In this document: piece after piece, positions 37,938 to 45,364 of the stretch
Numbering within the stretch: the first letter of the stretch is position 1
Layout: every line of letters begins with the position of its first letter
Source: an uncultured Shewanella sp.
GTDB taxonomy: Bacteria > Pseudomonadota > Gammaproteobacteria > Enterobacterales > Shewanellaceae
Direction: 5' to 3'
Length of the DNA: 64,000 nt
Assembly: GCF_947497935.1 (NCBI RefSeq)
Contig: NZ_CANMIO010000002.1
Span: 248,001-312,000 of the forward strand
Notes under the pieces: model-generated
Database searches by the model: none
The model's input: only the letters and a program-made list of their open reading frames with translations
What the model was told of the DNA's origin: nothing
Program-made: the position numbers and the translations under genes

Positions 37938-38906
37938 ATGACCGCTCAAACCCAGAATCAAAACCACAATCAACATCAACCCAAAAATAAAATTCATTTA
38001 GCCGTCTTTATTATTGCAGGCCTCATCTGCTTATTACCTATGGTGTCGTCACCTGTGGCGTTAATCTTGGGTTTCACCTTGGCCAGTATTGGCTGGGCAC
38101 CGGATCAAATACACCTTGGCGCACTGACGAAGAAGCTCTTAGCTTACTCGATTGTTGGCTTAGGGTTTGGTATTCAACTCGACGCAGCTGTCAGTATCAG
38201 TCTGCAAAATTTACCCCTTATTCTTGGCTCGATTGCACTCACACTGATCTTAGGCTTTGCCTTAACCCGATTGCTCAAGTTAGATCATAAAACCGGCCAC
38301 CTGATAGCCTCCGGCACCGCTATTTGCGGTGGCAGCGCCATTGCCGCTGTATCACCCGCGATTAAAGCCAATAGCGAGCAAACAGCTATCGCGTTAGCCA
38401 CTGTGTTTATCCTTAACTCTGTCGCGTTGTTTGTGTTTCCTGCCATCGGCCATGCGCTATCGATGAGCCAACATGACTTTGGCGTATGGAGCGCAATTGC
38501 CATCCACGACACCTCATCTGTGGTCGGTGCTGCCTCCGCCTATGGTAATGAAGCACTCACGACTGCCACCACGATTAAATTAGCACGAGCTCTGTGGATC
38601 ATCCCTATCGCGCTGATTAGCGCCATGCTGTTTAAAGGCGATAAGAATAAGATGGCCATTCCCTACTTTATTGGCTTCTACTGCTTAGCGATTGCCATTG
38701 CGCACTTTGTGCCTGCTGGAGAAGTGGTATACGGGGCAATTTTTGAGGTATCCAAGCGGGTATTGGTGGTGTGTCTATTCTTGATTGGCGCGGGGATCAC
38801 CATTCAAAAAATGAAAGCCACGGGGCCTAAACCGCTAATTTTAGGTGTATTGCTATGGCTCGCTATCGGCAGTAGTTCACTGGCGTATATTCTGCTGCTG
38901 AACTAG
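37938..38906 (+). CDS. yeiH: YeiH family putative sulfate exporter
   Basis: A 322-residue polytopic protein of the YeiH/UPF0324 family: about ten hydrophobic segments, with the conserved [18 protein letters not shown] and [20 protein letters not shown]. Members are annotated as putative sulfate exporters; direct evidence of substrate is limited. I use the ATG at 37938; the in-frame TTG 3 bp earlier is unlikely. The hydrophilic N-terminus is Gln/Asn-rich. Confidence 0.88.
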   Translation: MTAQTQNQNHNQHQPKNKIHLAVFIIAGLICLLPMVSSPVALILGFTLASIGWAPDQIHLGALTKKLLAYSIVGLGFGIQLDAAVSISLQNLPLILGSIALTLILGFALTRLLKLDHKTGHLIASGTAICGGSAIAAVSPAIKANSEQTAIALATVFILNSVALFVFPAIGHALSMSQHDFGVWSAIAIHDTSSVVGAASAYGNEALTTATTIKLARALWIIPIALISAMLFKGDKNKMAIPYFIGFYCLAIAIAHFVPAGEVVYGAIFEVSKRVLVVCLFLIGAGITIQKMKATGPKPLILGVLLWLAIGSSSLAYILLLN

Positions 38907-38937
38907 CAGCTCGTTGATTTCACGATAACAGCTATAC

Positions 38938-38966
38938 AAAAACAGCGCCTATGAGCGCTGTTTTTT
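38938..38966 (+). terminator. Intrinsic terminator of yeiH
   Basis: ACAGCGC-CTATGA-GCGCTGT followed by a T run, 32 bp past the yeiH stop. The stop codon of the opposing small gene lies in its loop. Confidence 0.88.
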
Positions 38967-39104
38967 GCCATTGTCTCGCCAAAATAATAAAATCAATAAA
39001 CAACTAAAAGCGCCTAAATCGATTAACGCGCGGGTGAGTCCGCTGGTCAGTAAAGAGGCGGTAATTAACACTGCGCAACACAATAATATTAGCCAGTTAT
39101 TCAA
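38949..39104 (-). CDS. Predicted small membrane protein, 51 residues, TTG start
   Basis: An ORF below common length cut-offs. It starts with TTG at 39104 preceded 7 nt upstream by a near-perfect ribosome site (AGGGGAG). The product has two hydrophobic stretches (WLILLCCAVLITASLL; LIDLGAFSCLLILLFW) and a basic tail (RDNGKKQRS), a typical small inner-membrane protein with a positive cytoplasmic end. It converges on yeiH, its stop lying inside the yeiH terminator. I recognise no family. Confidence 0.55.
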   Translation of the reverse strand: MNNWLILLCCAVLITASLLTSGLTRALIDLGAFSCLLILLFWRDNGKKQRS

Positions 39105-39248
39105 TGTAATCTCCCCTCTTAGGCAAGTAAAATGAATGGCTATTATTGATGCTTACGTCGAATACCGCCAATATCCTTTATTACTAATAAATAGCAATAT
39201 CGGCTAAGGCTAGATGATTTACTTATAAAGCTGTTGTTTCAGTATCGA

Positions 39249-39962
39249 TTAGCTTACTGCGTAAGGATCGTTATTCGGGTCATCATTCCAATCATACTCA
39301 GTTAATGTCTGAATGCGCTTCGCCTCAAGCTCACCATGCAAATGTTTGACCCAAAATAACGCCGCATCAGTACCTGCTGACACCCCTGATGAGGTAAGAA
39401 ACTTACCATCGAATACCCAGCGCGCTTTGGGCTGCCACTGTGGGTTGGCGTTCAGTGATGTCACCCACTCAAAAGCCATCTTATTGGTGGTGGCTTTGCG
39501 TCCATTCAGTACTGAGGTCATAGCAAGTAACGCTGTGCCAGTGCAAATAGTGAATACGTTTTGACTGCGCGCCACCTGCGCCACCAGCCATTGGCTTAGT
39601 GCTGTGTCACTGACTAACTTACGCGTACCAAGTCCACCAGGGATAAGCAGTAAGTCACAGTCATAGCTTTGCTCGGTTAAGCAGTCAGCCACCACGCGTG
39701 GCCCTTGATAACTTTTAACTACCTCTTTCGTTGCCACCAGCTTTATCTCGGTGTTTGGCATGTGACCTAGCATCTCTATTGGACCATGTAGATCTAAGGT
39801 CTCATAATCATCAAACACCAGCGCCAGTATGCGATATTTACCCTTGGTGAACGGTGTTTTAGTGGCTGATAACTGCGAGCTCGTTTTAGCCTGTAGCGTC
39901 GGTGCAATAACACTGGTGGCCATCATCAGCGAAGCGCCCTTTATAAACTGTCTACGTTGCAT
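39249..39962 (-). CDS. DJ-1/PfpI family protein with Tat-type signal
   Basis: About 237 residues from the Met at 39962; two further in-frame Mets lie up to 18 bp upstream. The N-terminus MQRRQFIKGASLMMATSVIA has a twin-arginine motif (RRQFIKG) and hydrophobic stretch. The DJ-1/GATase1-like domain follows: ILALVFDDYETLDLHGPIEM, LLIPGGLGTRKLV and nucleophile region FTICTGTALLAM. Probably exported folded to the periplasm. Related proteins include isonitrile hydratase-like and AraC-associated DJ-1 domains; activity unknown. Confidence 0.85.
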   Translation of the reverse strand: MQRRQFIKGASLMMATSVIAPTLQAKTSSQLSATKTPFTKGKYRILALVFDDYETLDLHGPIEMLGHMPNTEIKLVATKEVVKSYQGPRVVADCLTEQSYDCDLLLIPGGLGTRKLVSDTALSQWLVAQVARSQNVFTICTGTALLAMTSVLNGRKATTNKMAFEWVTSLNANPQWQPKARWVFDGKFLTSSGVSAGTDAALFWVKHLHGELEAKRIQTLTEYDWNDDPNNDPYAVS

Positions 39963-40221
39963 TTTTCCCATCCATCTCAATTTCTTGTGCTGGATTAGTC
40001 TGCAGTAAAAACGATTAATTCAATGATTACGCTAATAAAAGTCAAATCGTTCATCAAAAATAGAGACAGCTCAAACTATGAGGCGTAGTGGGATCTTATC
40101 CCAATCAATATAAAGGTTTATAGGCTGAGTCTAACCAATAAAGTCGATCGCTAAGATACAAAAAAGCACCCTATGAATACCAACCAGTATAAGGACGTTT
40201 TTAATCAGAATTAAACTTGTG

Positions 40222-41406
40222 CTAATAGAATGGTGTAGGGTCGATATCTAAGCTACTTGGGGATATGCCCTTTTCGATATTAAACGATGATCTCAGCAAA
40301 TCGACAATCTCAACCTTGGTGTAGTATTTATGCTTCATCGAGTAAAAACACTTCACCTTAGGGTGCAGCGCATCGCGCCCCTTAGATTCCCATACGATAC
40401 CAATACGCCCATCAGACAACTGTACTAACGAGCCTACCGGATACACGCCTACGCAGCGAATAAATTCATAAACCAGCTTTTGATCTAAGTGGAATGGCGT
40501 CAAACTGAGTAAGATCTTAAAAGCCGCTGCCGGACTCATGGCTTCTTTATAACAGCGGGTTGCAGTTAATGCATCGAAGATATCGACAATACAGCTCATG
40601 CGTCCATGAATTGGGATCTCATCGCCTTTTAGCCCGAGAGGATAGCCATTGCCGTCGAGTTTTTCATGGTGCATCAAACTAATATCTTTACTGATCTGAG
40701 ATAAACCTTTGGTCTGTCCCATGATTTCCACGGCATAAGTCTGGTGAAGTTTCACGTGCTCAAACTCTTCAGCAGTTAATTTGCTCGGCTTATTTAGAAT
40801 CTCGCTATCGACCTTTATTTTGCCAATATCATGCAAGATCCCGCCAATGGCCATCTGGCGTAGCATGTCAGTATCAAAATTTAAGTAACGGCCAAATGTC
40901 ACCAGCAAGAAGGCAACATTAATCGAATGCTCTAGTAGATAAACGTCTTTAGAACGCAATGCAGAGACACATTTGAGGGCATCGGCATCGAGCATCACCG
41001 ACTCAATCATATTGTCGGCTAACACTTCGAACGGTTCAACCTCGACAGCCTTACCTTCAAAAGTTTCAGACAGCACCTTTTGGATGAGATCTTTCGCCTC
41101 AACCATAAGTTCTTTTGCCTGCTTTTGAGTTGTAGTGCGGTCAACACTGACTTTTTTCGTCGAAGATTTAGGGGCCGCAACAGCTCGCCCTAAACCTAAG
41201 CTAGGCTCTGAACGCTCACCATTAACCCACACATGAGTCACTTGACTCTTATGTAGTCTTAAAATGGCTTCTGCACTGCGAATTTGCCCTGCACTCGCAA
41301 TATTCACTTGGCTGTTACTTTTATCTATTGCCTCAACAAACATACCGACTTTCAACTTTGAAACCGATATCTTTATCAAGCCATTTGATTCGAATGAATC
41401 ACCCAT
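40222..41406 (-). CDS. HD-GYP domain cyclic-di-GMP phosphodiesterase
   Basis: A 394-residue cytoplasmic protein. The N-terminal DUF3391-type domain (ISVSKLKVGMFVEAIDKSNS ... VTHVWVNGE) is followed by HD-GYP from about residue 150, with HDIGKIKVD, HHEKLDGNGYPLGLKGDEIP and DIFDALTATRCYKEAMSP. All metal-ligand and GYP motifs are present, so it is expected to hydrolyse c-di-GMP. Single gene with about 250 bp of upstream region. Confidence 0.93.
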   Translation of the reverse strand: MGDSFESNGLIKISVSKLKVGMFVEAIDKSNSQVNIASAGQIRSAEAILRLHKSQVTHVWVNGERSEPSLGLGRAVAAPKSSTKKVSVDRTTTQKQAKELMVEAKDLIQKVLSETFEGKAVEVEPFEVLADNMIESVMLDADALKCVSALRSKDVYLLEHSINVAFLLVTFGRYLNFDTDMLRQMAIGGILHDIGKIKVDSEILNKPSKLTAEEFEHVKLHQTYAVEIMGQTKGLSQISKDISLMHHEKLDGNGYPLGLKGDEIPIHGRMSCIVDIFDALTATRCYKEAMSPAAAFKILLSLTPFHLDQKLVYEFIRCVGVYPVGSLVQLSDGRIGIVWESKGRDALHPKVKCFYSMKHKYYTKVEIVDLLRSSFNIEKGISPSSLDIDPTPFY

Positions 41407-41662
41407 TATCTCTTTGGTCCCCGGATGATTAAACCTTTAATACAGTAACAAATATAGCCACTGTCCCCCTTGCAGAAGTATGATTTAGTGACCCGGATTA
41501 CACGGGATTCACCTTGATATTTTCTGTAAGAAGCCAGCTATTCTATTCTCTGGACTGTTAAATCACCATAGACAAAGTTAATTAATACTCGCTAATGCAC
41601 AACAAATAAGCTCCAATTTGTAATAAAAAATAATTTTCCATCACTAATATTAATGTTTACTG

Positions 41663-41878
41663 TTATTCCGCACGTCGCTTATAGCATTGAAAGCTAGTCG
41701 GTTGCCAACGACGATACATGCAGTTGTAGCAAGAGCGAGCAACATTATCGGTATGCTCATCTTCATCATCACTAAGAAATACCTCACAGTTATCCGCGGC
41801 GGCGCGGGCGGGAAGATAGTCTTCGATACCAAACTTAAACTGCCATAAGCCATCAATTTGGGTAAACCACTGCTGCAT
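41663..41878 (-). CDS. Small Cys-containing protein at the end of the ECF transporter operon
   Basis: A 71-residue protein. A strong AGGAGAG ribosome site precedes ATG at 41878, so it is very probably real. It has an acidic centre (SDDEDEHTD) and a C-terminal CYNCMYRRWQPTSFQCYKRR that could bind metal through CxxC plus a further Cys. Located 32 bp after the TiaS-like gene and last of six co-directional genes. No family recognised. An overlapping frame (41650-41856) is a shadow. Confidence 0.7.
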   Translation of the reverse strand: MQQWFTQIDGLWQFKFGIEDYLPARAAADNCEVFLSDDEDEHTDNVARSCYNCMYRRWQPTSFQCYKRRAE

Positions 41879-41910
41879 ACTCTCTCCTATTGTCCTGAGT
41901 CGAGTGAAAA

Positions 41911-42672
41911 CTAATAAGGCTTTAACTGCTGTTTAGTGGCATTTACCCAGCGGCCGGCATCGCGACTCACTAACAAGGCAAACTGATGTTGGGTAAATAC
42001 CGCCTTGATCTTGCCTTTAAGTGTTAGCACTTGCTCCACAGCTAGCTTCTCACCCTCAACTGAGATCACCGCCTCTAATCCAGTACGGGCAAGGACCTCT
42101 GCAACGGTCAGCTCAATCGCTTCAGACTCATCAGTGCTCTGCCCTAGTTTTAACTGGCCCTTCACCCGACCGTCTTGACCGCTCAAGCGTAATCCTAAGC
42201 CTGCAACTGCGCCAATAACGCCTTGTCCTGTGCCACCATGCTCCGACAAATCAATGCCTAACACTTCTGCCAGAGTGTAAGCCTGCGGTTTGGTTTTCAC
42301 TTCTACTTTAGCTTGCTGACCGAAGGCGATTAATTGCTGAATATCATAGCTAGAGGCGAGATCTAAGATGGCTAAACCGGGATCGGATGCCGCTGCTGAC
42401 TCTTGCTTTAAATGCGCAATACAGATGGCTTTAATCTCATCAAAACTCAAGCTTGTATCAATCTGAAAACACATGGCACTGTTATGCGAGGTATAAGGAA
42501 TATCGGGATGCACAAACAGTTGATGACGGGTCACCATGCGACTAACTGGGGGCTTATCATCCCCAGTTAATGACGCGGGTGCGAGTTTTGCTGCAATCTC
42601 TTCGGCAATCTCTCCGGTGCCCTTAGTTCCGATATCATCGGTGTCATCAATACAAATTAACCAAGCTTTCAT
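41911..42672 (-). CDS. TiaS-like protein (agmatinylcytidine-synthetase-related), function unknown
   Basis: A 253-residue protein whose N-terminus (WLICIDDTDDIGTKGTGEIA) carries the IDDTD motif of archaeal TiaS, followed by VTRHQLFVHPDIPYTSHNSA, similar to the TiaS NPNIPWKT-type block. Archaeal TiaS modifies tRNA-Ile2 with agmatine. Bacteria use TilS/lysidine instead, and this protein lacks TiaS's C-terminal zinc and RNA-binding parts, so another role is likely. It is encoded between an ECF S component and a Cys-rich protein, suggesting a job on the imported substrate or metal. Confidence 0.65.
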   Translation of the reverse strand: MKAWLICIDDTDDIGTKGTGEIAEEIAAKLAPASLTGDDKPPVSRMVTRHQLFVHPDIPYTSHNSAMCFQIDTSLSFDEIKAICIAHLKQESAAASDPGLAILDLASSYDIQQLIAFGQQAKVEVKTKPQAYTLAEVLGIDLSEHGGTGQGVIGAVAGLGLRLSGQDGRVKGQLKLGQSTDESEAIELTVAEVLARTGLEAVISVEGEKLAVEQVLTLKGKIKAVFTQHQFALLVSRDAGRWVNATKQQLKPY

Positions 42673-42725
42673 CTAAAACCCTTTTTTAGTTGCTGATGTT
42701 GTTTTTCTCAATAACGACAAACACA

Positions 42726-43271
42726 CTATTTATCGTCAATCTGGCTGCTATGCAGCAGATCATGGGCATGTAACCGTTTTAAGACCGTAGGCACAAGCAA
42801 TGCCGCTGCAATAGCGAACGCTCCACCTTGTATGAAGCTCAGTCCAAACTGCGCCAGCGCGACTTGGCCGCTCATTCCTGCCAGTAAATTACCTAGCCAA
42901 CCTTTCCCTGCCCAAGCTAGACAAGCCACCAATGCCAAAATAATGCTTTGCCAACGCAGGCTAAATAAACCCGCCATGATCAATAACGCGAGATCCATCG
43001 CCATGGCTGGTAGGCCAAATTTAAGTAAGATCATCGGCCCTCCTTTGCCGACACTCAGCATCATAGCGACTAAGCCTGCCAGTAAACCGCAGGCGGTAAT
43101 GCAACCCACTCTCCCCACCGCGCCATAGCAAATAAGATAGAAAAAGGTCATCAAAAACATGGAGTGACCACTCAAGCCTAGTTTTAGGCGTAGCATGCTT
43201 TTCAGCACCACAAGTAAGGTGGCGCAAAATCCAATAAACAGGGCATCTTGTAGGTCAAATGGAGATTTCAT
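42726..43271 (-). CDS. ECF transporter substrate-binding (S) component-like membrane protein
   Basis: A 181-residue membrane protein with about five or six hydrophobic segments (DALFIGFCATLLVVLKSMLR; FLMTFFYLICYGAVGRVG; LALLIMAGLFSLRW; GGAFAIAAALLVPTVL). Length and topology fit an S component, and it is followed and preceded by T and A components. I cannot assign it to a known S-component specificity. Its start overlaps the stop of the T-component gene. Confidence 0.75.
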   Translation of the reverse strand: MKSPFDLQDALFIGFCATLLVVLKSMLRLKLGLSGHSMFLMTFFYLICYGAVGRVGCITACGLLAGLVAMMLSVGKGGPMILLKFGLPAMAMDLALLIMAGLFSLRWQSIILALVACLAWAGKGWLGNLLAGMSGQVALAQFGLSFIQGGAFAIAAALLVPTVLKRLHAHDLLHSSQIDDK

Positions 43272-43948
43272 TTATCTTCCTTTGTTGCTGGCCAATGAGT
43301 TGGCCGATTAACTTTACCGAAATGGCGTAACTTAGCGGCTTTTGCCATCTGTTTCGATAGCTTTAGTAGTTGGATAAGCACTGGCAGCACGACACAGTAA
43401 ATAAGCTCTGGCCAGTTTTTGGGGTTCCTCAGTGCTTTAGGCGTTATGTTTGCCCCGCGTAAGCACTGAATTGCGTAGATCTCTTTAGTTTCTTGCAACA
43501 TGTAGGGCAGTAACCCAATTGAGGCCGCTATCACAAATGCCCACTTGGCGGGTAAGCCCCAGCTAAGCACCTCTCCTAAACGTTCAGGGCTTTGAGTACT
43601 CGATAGCCACCAGCCGGGCAGCATTGCTAAAAACACTCGCAGCACCACAATTACGCCATCAAGCAGCTGAGCCTCACCATGGAGCAGGTAATAGAGGGGC
43701 AAGGTTAGCGCTAACTGCACTAGGCCAAGTTTCAGCAGCGCGGTGATCTTGTTCTTGAGATATAAGCCGTGACCGACTAACAAGAGATCTACCAGTACCA
43801 ACCAGCCAAGGCCACTATTGGGAAGGAAAAAGGCGCAACTCGACAGTACTAAGCTCAGTATGAGTGCCAGTGCACAGGATTGAGTCGCACTCAGCATCGA
43901 GCCTGAATACTTGTTGGCGTTACGACCCATGCGATGTTTAACCCACAT
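43268..43948 (-). CDS. ECF transporter transmembrane (T) component, CbiQ/EcfT family
   Basis: A 226-residue membrane protein of the CbiQ/EcfT type. The second half has the coupling motif region GLLPYMLQETKEIYAIQCLR then GANITPKALRNPKNW, matching the Ala-Arg-Gly-type coupling helices that dock to the ABC subunits. Overlaps its neighbours on both sides by a few bases, indicating a tightly coupled operon. Confidence 0.85.
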   Translation of the reverse strand: MWVKHRMGRNANKYSGSMLSATQSCALALILSLVLSSCAFFLPNSGLGWLVLVDLLLVGHGLYLKNKITALLKLGLVQLALTLPLYYLLHGEAQLLDGVIVVLRVFLAMLPGWWLSSTQSPERLGEVLSWGLPAKWAFVIAASIGLLPYMLQETKEIYAIQCLRGANITPKALRNPKNWPELIYCVVLPVLIQLLKLSKQMAKAAKLRHFGKVNRPTHWPATKEDK

Positions 43949-45347
43949 TTAGCTGCTCAATGTGTCCAGCTCCATCTAGCAGCTTTCCTGACTCGATCAA
44001 CCAGTAGTTATCGACCTCCAGAGCTGGAACGCAGCGATGACTAGTCAGTAAGATCCCGCATCCTTGGGCACTCAATTGTTGCAATAGCACTACGACTTTC
44101 TCTACGTGCTGCTTATCGAGTCCTGCAAACGGGTCATCGAGCAACAGCACCTTTGGCTGCAAGCAGACCAGAGAGGCTAGCGCGATAATATGCTGCTGCC
44201 CATAGGACAACTTATGCGGTGAACACTCCCCCAGATGAGTTAATCCTAGTGTTTGTAAAATATGCTCTGCGCGAGCTAAAGGTAACTTGAAACGCTTTAA
44301 ACCAAATTGCAGCTCACTCAGTACACTTTGCTCAAACAACTGCCGATTTGGCCTTTGCATCAATAGACCAAGTTGTGAGCCATAAATCCCCAACCGTGGG
44401 CGCTTACCCAATACAGAGATTGGAAAGGTTGGGATATTGGCCTGAATACCCGCTAGGGTTTTGAGTAGACTACTTTTACCCGCACCATTGTCACCCACTA
44501 AGGCAACGACTTCGCCCTTGTATAGCGATAAGCTTTGCTGACATTGAAATAAGCAATCTTGCTCTAAAAATCTAAACTCATGTGGCTGGATCTTGATTAA
44601 GCACTCACAGTCTTTGTCACTGAGCCTAGGTTTAATGTGACGAATTACCCCAGCAGTACCCGCAGGCTCTTTACTGGACTCGATAACGGAAGTGGTTTGC
44701 CCTTGATCAGCAGGTAGGCCTCCAGCTTCTAGCACACCAGCATCGAGTAACCATAGGTGATCGACTAAGCCTGAAAACGCACCGGGGTTATGCTCGACCA
44801 TCACCACCGCCACACCTTCACTCAACAATGTTTTCAGAACGCTATAGAGTTCTCTTACACCTTTGTCATCGAGCTGGGCCCAGGGTTCATCTAGCAATAG
44901 TAGTGACGGTTTAAACACTAATTGCGCGGCCATCATCAAGCGATATTTCTGCCCAAGCGATAAAACACCAACTGGAGTATCTAAACTAATGTACAAGCCA
45001 ACTCGTCTTAACGACTGCTGCACTTTTTCGACCATGAGCTCAGGTGCGACGCCTAAGTTCTCCAAAGCAAAGGCTATTTCAGCCCCCACTGTTTGACGTA
45101 AAACCTGTACATTGGGATCTTGCATCACCAAACCGACCAGCAATGAAGGGTCACGATACACATCCCCCTCATAGGGCCGAGACAGCTCCCCCGCGATAAG
45201 GTGTAACAGGCTCGACTTTCCCGAGCCTGTTGGTCCATTAATGCAGTGGCACTCTCCAGCATTAACCACCAAATTGAGATCGTCCAAGATCTCGCTTTGG
45301 TTAGATCCATAGCCAAAATGAATCCCTTCTAGCGCTATGAGTTTCAT
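43938..45347 (-). CDS. ECF transporter ATPase, two fused ABC domains
   Basis: A 469-residue protein with two ABC cassettes. Domain 1: Walker A NGPTGSGKSSLLHLIAGELS, signature VGVLSLGQKYRLMMAAQLV, Walker B LLLLDEPWAQLDD. Domain 2: Walker A VGDNGAGKSSLLKTLAGIQA, signature HKLSYGQQHIIALASLV, Walker B VLLLDDPFAGLD. The second Walker B ends in Asp (LLLLDD-P) rather than the usual catalytic Glu, hinting at asymmetric ATP sites. It energises the T/S pair encoded downstream. Confidence 0.92.
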   Translation of the reverse strand: MKLIALEGIHFGYGSNQSEILDDLNLVVNAGECHCINGPTGSGKSSLLHLIAGELSRPYEGDVYRDPSLLVGLVMQDPNVQVLRQTVGAEIAFALENLGVAPELMVEKVQQSLRRVGLYISLDTPVGVLSLGQKYRLMMAAQLVFKPSLLLLDEPWAQLDDKGVRELYSVLKTLLSEGVAVVMVEHNPGAFSGLVDHLWLLDAGVLEAGGLPADQGQTTSVIESSKEPAGTAGVIRHIKPRLSDKDCECLIKIQPHEFRFLEQDCLFQCQQSLSLYKGEVVALVGDNGAGKSSLLKTLAGIQANIPTFPISVLGKRPRLGIYGSQLGLLMQRPNRQLFEQSVLSELQFGLKRFKLPLARAEHILQTLGLTHLGECSPHKLSYGQQHIIALASLVCLQPKVLLLDDPFAGLDKQHVEKVVVLLQQLSAQGCGILLTSHRCVPALEVDNYWLIESGKLLDGAGHIEQLNVG

Positions 45348-45364
45348 ATTACTCCCCGAAAGAC

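Noticed and set aside
41407..41640. c-di-GMP riboswitch upstream of the HD-GYP gene
   Set aside because: No GEMM consensus; only a weak imperfect dyad near 41487-41512.
41650..41856. 68-codon minus-strand frame
   Set aside because: Overlaps the 41663-41878 frame, which has the better ribosome site and operon position.
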